A DNA stretch of 34,961 nucleotides from Candidatus Thermoflexus japonica (GTDB lineage Bacteria; Chloroflexota; Anaerolineae; Thermoflexales; Thermoflexaceae), in NCBI GenBank assembly GCA_002898735.1, contig BEHY01000025.1, forward strand, positions 1 to 34,961, in the 5' to 3' direction. The position numbers were made by a program, and so were the translations under genes. The notes under the pieces were generated by a model that ran no database searches, was not told the DNA's origin, and was given only the letters and a program-made list of their open reading frames with translations. Shown piece after piece: positions 1 through 8,135 of this stretch; position 1 is the first letter of the stretch, and every line of letters begins with the position of its first letter.

Positions 1-1
1 C

Positions 2-1582
2 GAGGAAGTCAAGGCGGATATGGAGCGGCCGCGGCCGATGGATCGCCTGCTGTGCGGAGACGCGGGGTTCGGGAAAACCGAGGTCGCCCTGCGGGCGGCC
101 TTCAAGGCGGTGATGGACGGCAAGCAGGTGGCCCTGCTGGCCCCCACGACCATCCTGGCTCACCAGCACTACGAGACCTTCCGCGCCCGCCTGGCCCCCT
201 TCCCGGTGGTGGTGGAGGTTCTCACCCGGCTGCGCTCGCCGAAGGAGCAGGCGGAGATCCTGCGCCGGCTTCGGGAAGGGGAGATCGACATCCTCATCGG
301 CACCCATCGTCTGCTCCAGCCGGATGTGGTCTTCAAGGATCTGGGGCTGGTGATCATCGATGAGGAGCAGCGCTTCGGCGTGATGCACAAGGAGCACTTC
401 AAGCGCCTCCGGGCGGAAGTGGATGTGCTCACCCTCACGGCCACGCCGATCCCCCGCACCCTCTATCTGGCCCTGAGCGGGCTGCGGGACATCAGCCTGA
501 TCCAGACGCCGCCGGAGGAGCGGCTGCCGGTGCAGGTCTATGTGGGGCCCTACGATGATCGTCTGGTGCGCTCGGCGATCATGCGGGAGCTGGATCGCGG
601 GGGGCAGGTCTTCGTGGTTTACAACCGGGTGCACGGCCTGGAGGCCTGGAAAGAGCGGCTGGAGGCGCTGGTGCCGGGGGCTCGCTTCGGCATGGCCCAC
701 GGCCAGATGCCACCCCGGCAGCTGGAGAAGACCATGATGGCCTTCACGCGGGGGGAGATCGACATCCTGGTGGCCACCGATATCATCAGCAGCGGCCTGG
801 ATATCCCCAACGCCAACACGATGATCGTGATCCGGGCGGATCTCTTCGGGCTGGCCCAGCTTTATCAGCTGCGCGGGCGAGTGGGCCGGAGCGTGCTCCA
901 GGGCTACGCCTATTTCCTCTATGATCCGAAGATCCCGCTCACCGCGGAGGCCCGGGAACGGCTGGCGGCCATCTATGAGATCCCCGGGCTGGGGGGTGGA
1001 TTCCAGCTGGCGATGCGGGATCTGGAGGTGCGGGGGGCGGGGGAGATCCTGGGCACCCGCCAGCATGGGCACATCGCGGCGGTGGGGTTCGATCTTTACA
1101 TGAAAATGCTGAACCGGGCGATCGCGGAACTGCGGGCGGAGCGGGAGGGCCTGCCGCCGCCTCCGCCTTCCCCGGAAGGGGTCACCCTCCAGCTCCCCTG
1201 GCCCATCGGCCTGCCGGAGGATTATGTCCCGGATCCCGGGATGCGGCTGCAGCTCTACCGGCGCATGGCGGGGATCGCCACCCTGGAAGGGGTGGAGGAG
1301 ATGGCCCGGGAGCTGGAGGATCGGTTCGGCCCGCTGCCCGAGGAAACCCGCCACCTGCTCCAGCAGCTGCGCTTCAAGATCCTGGCCGCCCGGGCGGGGA
1401 TCGAACGGATTTACGCCGAGGGGCGAACGCTGGTCCTTCGCCCGGCCCCTGACCGGGGGGATGGCCTAGTGCGGGCGCTGGGCGGCTGGATCGCCGACGG
1501 CGCGGTGCGCCTCCCCCGTCGCCCCTCCTGGCCCCAGGATCTGGAACGGCTGCTCCGGATGCTGGCGGACCCGGCCCGCTGA
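2..1582 (+). CDS. mfd: Transcription-repair coupling factor Mfd (5'-truncated by window edge)
   Basis: Mfd is an ATP-driven DNA translocase that pushes stalled RNA polymerase off lesions and recruits UvrA. Only the C-terminal half is here; the frame is open from base 2 and continues upstream of the window, so no start is called. Visible in order: Walker A GDAGFGKT (about bases 56-79; most Mfd proteins have GDVG), the DEEQ box of motif II followed by RFGV (from base 359), TATPIPRTL of motif III, the second RecA lobe with SSGLDIPNAN and QLRGRVGRS, and the TRCF C-terminal domain (roughly the last 150 residues). The helicase motifs plus the TRCF tail separate it from RecG. It ends convergent with the next gene, with a hairpin between them. 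Confidence 0.96.
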   Translation, partial: EEVKADMERPRPMDRLLCGDAGFGKTEVALRAAFKAVMDGKQVALLAPTTILAHQHYETFRARLAPFPVVVEVLTRLRSPKEQAEILRRLREGEIDILIGTHRLLQPDVVFKDLGLVIIDEEQRFGVMHKEHFKRLRAEVDVLTLTATPIPRTLYLALSGLRDISLIQTPPEERLPVQVYVGPYDDRLVRSAIMRELDRGGQVFVVYNRVHGLEAWKERLEALVPGARFGMAHGQMPPRQLEKTMMAFTRGEIDILVATDIISSGLDIPNANTMIVIRADLFGLAQLYQLRGRVGRSVLQGYAYFLYDPKIPLTAEARERLAAIYEIPGLGGGFQLAMRDLEVRGAGEILGTRQHGHIAAVGFDLYMKMLNRAIAELRAEREGLPPPPPSPEGVTLQLPWPIGLPEDYVPDPGMRLQLYRRMAGIATLEGVEEMARELEDRFGPLPEETRHLLQQLRFKILAARAGIERIYAEGRTLVLRPAPDRGDGLVRALGGWIADGAVRLPRRPSWPQDLERLLRMLADPAR

Positions 1583-1639
1583 TGGAGCGCCGGGAAGCCC
1601 GGGCGCCCCTGGACCCTGTTGCAGTGCCCCCCGAAGGAT

Positions 1640-1678
1640 GGGGAGGGCCGGGCAGAAGATCCCCGACCCGGCCTCCCC
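1640..1678. terminator. Hairpin between convergent mfd and YceI genes
   Basis: Arms 1640-1652 and 1667-1678 pair over 12 bp with one bulged G (GGGGAGG/G/CCGGG against CCCGGCCTCCCC), loop 14 nt. It lies in the 135-bp gap between two converging genes, so it could end transcripts from both sides. There is no T-tract, so Rho-independent function is inferred from position and stem strength. Confidence 0.55.
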
Positions 1679-1717
1679 GGCAAAGGGCCCTCGGATAAAG
1701 CGCCCGGCCCACTGCCC

Positions 1718-2449
1718 TCACTGCCGCCGGAACACCCCATCAATCTCGAGACGGATGGTCTCATCCACGCTCAGCACCACCGGCACGCGCGGCGGCTCCA
1801 GGTTGAAATCCGCGAAGGTGAACTGGGTTCGGGCCTGGACGGTCACGCGATCTCCCTCCACCCGGGCGACCACCTCCCAGGTCACCGGCCGGGTCACGTC
1901 CCGGATGGTGAGATCACCGATCAGCTGGAAGGCGTGCTCCCCGGAGGTCGGCAGCGGCGTGGGGAGGCCCCGCACCTCCCGGGGGATGAACACCGCATAG
2001 GGATAACGATCCGCCTGCAAGGTGTTGCGACGGATGAAATTGTCCCGCCGCGCCTGATCGCTGGTCAGCGTGCGCAGATCCACCTGGAAGCGGGAGGCCT
2101 CAGGGATGACCCGATCCCCCTCCAGGACCAGGACGCCGGTGATGGCCCGGGTGGTCCCCACCGCGTCGCTGGGCAGGTTCACCCCCACCAGCTGCTCGCG
2201 CACCCGGTAGCGGGCTTCGCTTTCCTCGGAGACCATGACATATGTGAGGCGATTGCCTTGCGCATCTGTGGAGGGCGCCGGGGTCAGAGTGACGGCCGGG
2301 GTGACCGGCGCGCCCGCTCTGACGGGGGTGGAGGGGACGGTCGGCGTCGGCTCCGGCGAGGCCGGGGCGGCGCAGGCGGCCATCCCGCCCACGATCCACA
2401 CGATCCAGAAGAGCCGAAGTCCCTTCCGTAGGCAATGCGCTGGAGACAT
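1718..2449 (-). CDS. YceI-like domain lipoprotein
   Basis: 243 aa. The N-terminus has a hydrophobic stretch (residues 11-25) and a lipobox-like MAAC with Cys26, then a Thr/Pro/Ala-rich linker to about residue 65, so it is probably a lipid-anchored extracytoplasmic protein. The rest resembles the YceI family, a lipocalin-like beta-barrel that binds polyisoprenoids or other amphiphiles: the R-x-x-F-I-R-x-N-T-L-Q-A-D-R-Y-P-Y-A-x-F motif around residues 137-156 and the TIRDVTRPV strand are typical. The ATG start is supported by AAGGGGGG five bases upstream. It is 38 bp after the methyltransferase and is the last gene of the minus-strand run. Substrate unknown. Confidence 0.85.
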   Translation of the reverse strand: MSPAHCLRKGLRLFWIVWIVGGMAACAAPASPEPTPTVPSTPVRAGAPVTPAVTLTPAPSTDAQGNRLTYVMVSEESEARYRVREQLVGVNLPSDAVGTTRAITGVLVLEGDRVIPEASRFQVDLRTLTSDQARRDNFIRRNTLQADRYPYAVFIPREVRGLPTPLPTSGEHAFQLIGDLTIRDVTRPVTWEVVARVEGDRVTVQARTQFTFADFNLEPPRVPVVLSVDETIRLEIDGVFRRQ

Positions 2450-2487
2450 GGATTCCCCCCTTCACAGGTTGGGTCGATGCTGGCCGG

Positions 2488-3090
2488 TTATGGCGAGCCG
2501 CTGTCCTGCGGGGAAGGGCGAAGGGCCCGGATGAGATAGGCGTCCTCGTGCTGCCATCCTGTCGGGAGGATGTGGAAGCCGGCGGCCTCCAGGGCCTGAC
2601 GGACGACCTCGGGGGCCACGCGATGGGACCGGGGCGGGCCTTCCTCGCTGACCGCATCCGGCCGCCAGTCCAGCAGGCCCACCCGTCCCCCGGGCCGCAG
2701 GACCCGATGGATCTCCCACATGAGCGCATCCAGAGGCTCCACCTCATGGACCACGAAGGCCCCCCATACGGCATCGACGGAGGTATCGGGCAGGTCGATG
2801 CGGGGAAGTTCGGAACGCAGCCGGCGCACCTGGGGCGGGGGACGACGGGCCGCCAGCGCTTCCAGCATCTCCGGGCTCACATCCAGGGCCCATACCACGC
2901 CCTCCGGGCCAACGATCTCCGCCAGGGGGAAGGTCCAGAAGCCGGGCCCGCATCCCAGATCCACCACGGACGCCCCGGGCTGGAGGTCGAGGGTCGCCAG
3001 CAACCGGGGCGGATCCCACTTCGCCCAGCGGGCGGGATCCAGCAACCGCTCCCGATGGTGAGGGTCGAACCGCCGTTCGTGGGCTGCCAT
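2488..3090 (-). CDS. Class I SAM-dependent methyltransferase (UbiE/Methyltransf_11 type)
   Basis: 200 aa. Motif I is VVDLGCGPG (residues 42-50), followed by an acidic residue after strand 2 (ALDVSPEM) and the post-motif region VLRPGGRVGLLDW, all typical of small-molecule class I methyltransferases. The substrate cannot be read from the sequence. A GTG at 3105 is also in frame and overlaps the upstream stop, but the ATG at 3090 is preceded by AAGGAGG with a 5-nt spacer (3096-3102), so I chose it. The RBS overlaps the stop codon of the ABC ATPase, indicating translational coupling and one transcript with it. Confidence 0.85.
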   Translation of the reverse strand: MAAHERRFDPHHRERLLDPARWAKWDPPRLLATLDLQPGASVVDLGCGPGFWTFPLAEIVGPEGVVWALDVSPEMLEALAARRPPPQVRRLRSELPRIDLPDTSVDAVWGAFVVHEVEPLDALMWEIHRVLRPGGRVGLLDWRPDAVSEEGPPRSHRVAPEVVRQALEAAGFHILPTGWQHEDAYLIRALRPSPQDSGSP

Positions 3091-3101
3091 CGCCGCCTCC
3101 T

Positions 3102-3818
3102 TCACGCTCCATCCTCGATGATGCGCTCCTCCGGTGGAACCGGCTCATCCCCCACGATGAGGCCGTCCTGGATGCGGACGATGCGCTGGGCGTGGCGGGC
3201 CACGAAAGGATCATGGGTCACCACCACGAGGGTGATCCCCCGCTCCCGGTTCAGGCGCTGGAAGAGGGCCAGGATCTCCCGGCCGGTCTTCGAGTCCAGG
3301 TTGCCCGTGGGCTCGTCGGCCAGGATCACCGCCGGCTCCGTCACCAGGGCCCGGGCAATGGCCACGCGCTGCTGCTGACCACCGGAGAGCTCGTTGGGGC
3401 GGTGGTGGAGCCGATCCCCCAGGCCGACCAGCTCCAGCATCTGCCGGGCCCGGGCCCGTCGATCCCGCGCTCCCCGATAGATCAGCGGCAATTCCACGTT
3501 CTGTAAGGCTGTGGCTCGAGGGAGCAGGTTAAACGTCTGGAAGACGAAGCCGATCTTCCGGTTCCGGATCTCCGCCAGCTGGTCATCGGAGAGCCGGGAG
3601 ACTTCCTGGCCCTCCAGGATGTAGCGGCCCCGGGTGGGCGTGTCCAGACAGCCCAGCAGGTTCATCAGCGTGGACTTCCCGGAGCCCGAGGGTCCCATGA
3701 TGGCCACGAACTCCCCGCGCCGGATCACCAGATCGATCCCGCGCAGGGCTGGGACTTCCACCTTTCCCAGCCGGTAGATCTTTTCCACTTTCTCCATCAC
3801 CATCACCGGATCGTCCAT
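3102..3818 (-). CDS. ABC transporter ATP-binding protein, LolD/MacB family
   Basis: 238 aa, a full-length single nucleotide-binding domain. Walker A GPSGSGKS (residues 42-49), Q-loop [10 protein letters not shown] (about 91-100), signature LSGGQ (144-148), Walker B ILADE (165-169) and the H-loop in VVVTHD. The LLP after the Q-loop and [13 protein letters not shown] are typical of ATPases that work with FtsX/MacB permeases. The frame extends 20 codons further upstream, but ATG 3818 has GAGGAGG at suitable spacing. The cognate permease is the gene upstream (4018-5259), although 199 bp lie between them. It probably energises a mechanotransmission-type efflux or extraction complex with the adaptor at 5343-6746. 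Confidence 0.93.
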   Translation of the reverse strand: MDDPVMVMEKVEKIYRLGKVEVPALRGIDLVIRRGEFVAIMGPSGSGKSTLMNLLGCLDTPTRGRYILEGQEVSRLSDDQLAEIRNRKIGFVFQTFNLLPRATALQNVELPLIYRGARDRRARARQMLELVGLGDRLHHRPNELSGGQQQRVAIARALVTEPAVILADEPTGNLDSKTGREILALFQRLNRERGITLVVVTHDPFVARHAQRIVRIQDGLIVGDEPVPPEERIIEDGA

Positions 3819-3960
3819 CCCGTATCCTCCTCTCTGCAGGGGATGCTCGACGCATCGCGGCGGTTGAACGACCTCCACACCCGACCCATCGGGGGCGGCC
3901 TGCCTTCCTGGATCGGCGGGACCATCGCTTCCTTAAAGGGTGCGCCGGGGGACTGCACGC

Positions 3961-3966
3961 ATTGTA
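3961..3966 (-). promoter_or_regulatory. Possible -10 box upstream of the LolD-type ATPase
   Basis: TACAAT on the minus strand inside an A/T-rich patch of an otherwise GC-rich 199-bp gap between permease and ATPase genes. No convincing -35 is seen, and the leader to the ATG would be about 140 nt. It could be an internal promoter for ATPase, methyltransferase and YceI genes. Confidence 0.25.
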
Positions 3967-4017
3967 TTTTGCCCCGGAATTCGAACAGGGGCACCCATCT
4001 CCGGAATCCCTCCGCTC

Positions 4018-5259
4018 TCATTCATATCGAAGAGCCTCGATGGGATTTAAAGCGGCAGCCCGGAGGGCCGGGTAGATGCCGAAGAAGATGCCCACGGCGA
4101 CCGCAAACCCCAGCGCCAGGGCGATGACATCCCCGGCGACCACCGGGCGGAGCGTCCCGGTGCCGACCTGGATGCCGCGGATCAGGTTCGCCATGCCGAT
4201 CCCCAGACCCACCCCGATCAGCCCGCCCAGGCCGCTCAGGGTGACGGCCTCAGTCAGGAACTGCAGCAGGATGTCCCGCCGTCGCGCCCCCACCGCCTTG
4301 CGCAGGCCGATCTCCCGCGTCCGCTCCGTCACCGAGACCAGCATGATGTTCATGATCCCGATGCCCCCCACGATCAGGGAGATGGCGGCGATGGCCCCCA
4401 GGAAGAGCGTGAGGGTCCCGGTGATCTGCGCGGAGGTCTGAATCAGATCCTGCTGGCTGACCATGGTGAAGTCATCGTCATCCCCATCCGGAAGGCGATG
4501 GCGCTCCCGGAGCGTCGTGCGGATCGCCTCCATCACCGCTGGCATCTGATCCGCCCCGTTCGCCTGGACCAGGATCTGGGAGACCACTTCGCTGCCCCGG
4601 AACTGGCCGCCCCGGGCCAGCCGCTGAACGGCCGTGGTGAGTGGGACGAAGATCTGGTTATCCGGGCTGCCGAACCCGGTGCCGCCCACCGGGGCGAGGA
4701 CCCCGATCACCCGGAACGGGATGGTGTTGAGGCGGACGAAGCCCCCGATCGGATCCCCATCGGGGAAGAGCTGGGCCGCCACGTTCGCCCCCAGGACGGC
4801 CACGGGAGCCCCGGTCTCCACGTGAGAGGGCGCAATGGGATCGCCGCTGGTGACCTGGAGGTTGCGAACGATGAAGAACTCCGGGGTCACGCCCTGGACG
4901 GAAACGCGCAGGTTGGTCCGCCCGTAAATCACCTGGGCGCCGGTCTGAAAGACCGGCGCCACGGAGGCAACGCCCGGTAGATCGACCAGGGCGCGGGCAT
5001 CCTCATACGTTAAGGTGGAGGCGGATCCCTGGGCCTGGGCGATGCCCCCTACCCGAATCGACCCGGGCGTGATGAAGATCAGATTGGTCCCGATGCGCTC
5101 GATCTGGGCGCGCACGGCCTCCTGAGTTCCCCGGCCGATGCTCATGAGGGCGATCACGGAGGCCACCCCGATGATCACCCCCAGCATGGTCAGGAAGGAA
5201 CGCATCTTGTTCGCCATCAGGCTCGCGAGCGCGATCCGGAATCCTTCCACCAGATTCAT
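4018..5259 (-). CDS. MacB/FtsX-type ABC transporter permease
   Basis: 413 aa. It has the MacB architecture: one N-terminal membrane helix (about 17-38) in MANKMRSFLTMLGVIIGVASV, a large extracytoplasmic core domain (roughly 45-260), then three helices at the C-terminus, with the conserved VTERTREIGLRKAVGARRRDI coupling loop and the closing ALNPIEALRYE. The ATG at 5259 is preferred over an in-frame GTG at 5265 because GGGAGGTGA sits just upstream of the ATG. With the LolD-type ATPase and the HlyD-type lipoprotein it should form a tripartite-like exporter; in a monoderm-like envelope the adaptor would stay on the outer face of the membrane. Substrate unknown; neighbours suggest signal-controlled efflux. 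Confidence 0.93.
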   Translation of the reverse strand: MNLVEGFRIALASLMANKMRSFLTMLGVIIGVASVIALMSIGRGTQEAVRAQIERIGTNLIFITPGSIRVGGIAQAQGSASTLTYEDARALVDLPGVASVAPVFQTGAQVIYGRTNLRVSVQGVTPEFFIVRNLQVTSGDPIAPSHVETGAPVAVLGANVAAQLFPDGDPIGGFVRLNTIPFRVIGVLAPVGGTGFGSPDNQIFVPLTTAVQRLARGGQFRGSEVVSQILVQANGADQMPAVMEAIRTTLRERHRLPDGDDDDFTMVSQQDLIQTSAQITGTLTLFLGAIAAISLIVGGIGIMNIMLVSVTERTREIGLRKAVGARRRDILLQFLTEAVTLSGLGGLIGVGLGIGMANLIRGIQVGTGTLRPVVAGDVIALALGFAVAVGIFFGIYPALRAAALNPIEALRYE

Positions 5260-5342
5260 CCTCACCTCCCTCCCCAGCGGCAGGGCTCGGTTGCGCTACC
5301 GATTCAGGACACGGGCGGCCCTGACCCTCGCCCCCCTACCGC

Positions 5343-6746
5343 TCACCGGAAGATCCCGGGGCCGAAGAACCCGGGCCCCGGAACCCGGGTGCTGGAGGCC
5401 CCGGCCTGAGCGGCCGGCATGACCACCGTGTCTCCTTCCTGCAGCCCCTCCAGGACCTCCGCCATCGTGTCCCCGCGCAGCCCGATGCGCACCGGGATCA
5501 TCTCTGTCTGATCGCCCCGCACCACGTTCACGAACATCTGTCCGCCCCGGGTGATCAGAGCCCGCCGCGGAACAAGCAGGACGTTCTCCCGGCGGGCGAC
5601 GGTGATCTGAACCTGCACCGTCATCCCGGCGCGCACCGCCGGCGTGTTCTCCTCCAGCGCGATGGTCACCGGGAAGTTCACCACCCCCTGGACCTGGCTT
5701 CCCATCGGCGACACCGAGAGGACCTTCCCCTTGAGGCGGGTGTCCGGCATGGCCTCCGGGACGATCACGGCGTCCTGCCCGGGGGCGACCTGGGCGACGT
5801 CCACCTCCGGGAGGTTCACCACCACCTCCAGGCGGCCCAGGTCCCCGATGGTGATGGCCGGCGTCCCGGTGGGAGCCGGGCTTCCCTCCACCAGGTTCAC
5901 CGCCGTCACCACCCCATCGATGGGCGCCACCAGCCGGGCCTGCTCCAGACGGAGCTCCAGCTGCTGGACCGCGATCTCCGCCTGCTGCACCTGATACTGA
6001 GCCAGCTGGACATCCAGACTGGGGTCCTGCACCTGCAGGCGAGTCAGGTTCGCCCGGGCCTGCGCCAGCGAGGCCTCCGCGGCCTTCAGCTGCGACTCCG
6101 TGGGGCCGGACTGGGTTTTCTCATACTGAAGGCGGGCGATCTCCTTCTGCAAATCGGACTGCCCGACCCGCGCCTGGGCCAGCTCCAGGTCGACGGAAGA
6201 AGCGCCGGGCAAACCCGCCGTTTTATCCCGGCTCAGCTGGGCCTGCCAGAGGGCGTTCTTGGCCACCTCATAGTTCAGCCGGGCGATCTCCAGATCCCGC
6301 GGATCCGGCCCGGACTTCAGGGCCTCGAGACTGGCCTGGGCGCTGGCCAGGGCCGCCTGCGCCGCCGCGAGATCCGCCGGGCGGGCGCGCGCCGTAGCCT
6401 GGGCCTGGGCGAGGCGGATGCGGGCGATCTCCAGATTGACCCGGGCGTTCTGCAGCTGGAGCTCCAGATCCCGTGTGTCCAGCTCCGCCAGCACCTGGCC
6501 CGCCTTCACGGGATCCCCCACCCCCACATAAACCTTACGCACGATGCCCGACTGGGTGAAGGCCAGGTTCACCAGGGTGTGAGGCTGCAGATTACCCGAC
6601 CCGCTGACGGTGACCTCCAGGGTGCCCCGGCGCACCCGGGCCACGGTGTTCTGGCCCTGGGGGGTCTGAGTCGTCGAGGCGCCCATGCAGGCGGTGATCA
6701 GCGTCAGAACCAGCGCGACGAGCATCCAGTTCCATGCCTTCCGCAT
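5343..6746 (-). CDS. HlyD/MacA-family efflux adaptor lipoprotein
   Basis: 467 aa. A membrane-spanning signal ends in the lipobox ITAC with Cys20. Residues about 62-92 and 271-300 are the two halves of a biotinyl-lipoyl-like domain (GVGDPVKAGQVLAELDTRDL and VAPIDGVVTAVNLVEG). Between them lies a long Gln/Ala/Leu-rich coiled coil (about 93-270). The beta-barrel and membrane-proximal domains follow. This is the order expected of periplasmic adaptor proteins that pair with MacB-like permeases. The start at 6746 has AAGGGGGT upstream and makes the lipobox N-terminal; the frame upstream of it is not supported. It precedes the permease by 83 bp in the same operon. It ends in a Pro/Gly/Phe-rich tail. 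Confidence 0.92.
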   Translation of the reverse strand: MRKAWNWMLVALVLTLITACMGASTTQTPQGQNTVARVRRGTLEVTVSGSGNLQPHTLVNLAFTQSGIVRKVYVGVGDPVKAGQVLAELDTRDLELQLQNARVNLEIARIRLAQAQATARARPADLAAAQAALASAQASLEALKSGPDPRDLEIARLNYEVAKNALWQAQLSRDKTAGLPGASSVDLELAQARVGQSDLQKEIARLQYEKTQSGPTESQLKAAEASLAQARANLTRLQVQDPSLDVQLAQYQVQQAEIAVQQLELRLEQARLVAPIDGVVTAVNLVEGSPAPTGTPAITIGDLGRLEVVVNLPEVDVAQVAPGQDAVIVPEAMPDTRLKGKVLSVSPMGSQVQGVVNFPVTIALEENTPAVRAGMTVQVQITVARRENVLLVPRRALITRGGQMFVNVVRGDQTEMIPVRIGLRGDTMAEVLEGLQEGDTVVMPAAQAGASSTRVPGPGFFGPGIFR

Positions 6747-6823
6747 CGAGACCCCCTTTCGCCGAAGTCGGATCGACCTTCGATCATGCGAGTCCAGGAC
6801 AGAGAAACCCACTGCCAGGGAAG

Positions 6824-8119
6824 CTAACGGGAGAACGTCTCCTGGATGCCCTGGATCAGCAGCTCTTTCTCCAGATCCGTGAGGCGCGCCTCCGGGTGGG
6901 TCAGCAGATAATCCGCCGGCGGCATGCTCCCGTTGCGGATCACCTGGGCGATCTCCTCCGCCAGCCGGGCCTTGCGCGCCGGGGACAACCTGGCCAGATC
7001 CAGCTCCGAGAGGTTCAGCGCCTGCCGGCCCTCGTTGACATGCAGAGCAGTCAGCCAGGATGCTGGCGCGATCGCGGTATACCAGGGCCAGCGTGTTTCG
7101 TTGCTGTGGCAATCCGCACAGGCCCTTTGCCAGAGGACCTGGGTCTGAGGCGAATCCCACGACACCACAGCCCGAACCGGCGGGTTGGTGCGGGGGACCG
7201 GGATCAGCTGCGCGATCAGCAACGCAGCCAGCGTGAGGACCCCACCGGCCCCCAGCGCCCGGGGCACTTCCCGGGCCGGGTCCGCTCCCACGTCTACCTC
7301 CAGGCTCTCCTCACCCGACCATCGGCGCCGGGTCCAGAAGACCATCCCCAGGGCGAGGAGGGAGAGGGCGCTCAGGATCCCACCCCCGATGGCCATGGTG
7401 GAAGGGGCCACCCGCACCCGCGCCAGCTCCCCAGGGGGTGGCCCTCCGGCGAACGGCTCCCTGCGGAGTCCCTCTCCCGGCACCCCGGCGGGCGGAAAGG
7501 CACGGGAGGCTTCCCCAAATGCCTCCCGAGGGCCCGGGAAACCCGGTGGCGCGCCACCAGGCCCGAAGGAACCCGGGAACCCGGCGAACGCGGGGGCCGG
7601 CCCTCGGGTCAACGGCAGAAGGAAGGCTACGAGGAACAGGAGACCAGCGATTAGCCCGCTTCCTCCGGCGAGGCCTAGAAGCCCCTGGACCCACCCGCGA
7701 ACGCGGGCTGGGAGATCCATTCGAAGCCCCACGAAGCTGACGGCCACGAGCGTCAGGAGGGCGCTCCCGGCCGTCCACAGGGCAGCAAAGGGTCCCACTG
7801 TGCCGATCTGAAGGAGGAACATCCCGAGGCCCAGGACGGTCAGGAACAGGAACCAGATCGGCAGGACGAAAAAGATCTTCCGGGGCCATGGAGCAGGCCG
7901 GAGCGCCGCGACGCCGGCCACCAGGGCTGCGGCGGCCAGGGCCATCAGGGCGCTGACCCCGATGGCCAGGCGGGACGCCTGTTGTAGCGCCGTGAAGCCG
8001 CCCACAGCGCGGTAGACGAAGTTGAAGCGGGCACCCAGGAACGTCAGGATGCCGTAGAGCATGATCCCCAGCGCAACCCCCCAAAAGGGGATCAGGATGC
8101 CGATCCATCGTCGACCCAT
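6824..8119 (-). CDS. Polytopic membrane protein with C-terminal c-type haem-binding domain
   Basis: 431 aa. About five membrane helices come first (roughly 7-28, 47-70, 82-104, 110-131, 146-170), then a Pro/Gly/Phe-rich loop (172-232), two more helices (about 240-260 and 293-312) and an extracytoplasmic domain. That domain contains CADCH at 334-338, followed by SNETRWPWYTAIAPASWL and an NEGRQALNLSE stretch, the pattern of the Haem_bd family (PF14376), whose usual form is one helix plus this domain. Here the domain is fused to an unrecognised seven-helix body. Seven helices with an Arg-rich N-terminus inside put the haem outside, as cytochrome c maturation requires. RBS GGAGG precedes the ATG. 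It lies 16 bp after the kinase gene, so it may be a redox or haem sensor or a haem carrier for the exporter. Confidence 0.85.
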   Translation of the reverse strand: MGRRWIGILIPFWGVALGIMLYGILTFLGARFNFVYRAVGGFTALQQASRLAIGVSALMALAAAALVAGVAALRPAPWPRKIFFVLPIWFLFLTVLGLGMFLLQIGTVGPFAALWTAGSALLTLVAVSFVGLRMDLPARVRGWVQGLLGLAGGSGLIAGLLFLVAFLLPLTRGPAPAFAGFPGSFGPGGAPPGFPGPREAFGEASRAFPPAGVPGEGLRREPFAGGPPPGELARVRVAPSTMAIGGGILSALSLLALGMVFWTRRRWSGEESLEVDVGADPAREVPRALGAGGVLTLAALLIAQLIPVPRTNPPVRAVVSWDSPQTQVLWQRACADCHSNETRWPWYTAIAPASWLTALHVNEGRQALNLSELDLARLSPARKARLAEEIAQVIRNGSMPPADYLLTHPEARLTDLEKELLIQGIQETFSR

Positions 8120-8135
8120 GGTGGATCCTCCGGAG

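Noticed and set aside
3951..3995. tRNA-like TTCGAA segment
   Set aside because: No acceptor stem or cloverleaf arms; no tRNA or rRNA gene was found in the window.
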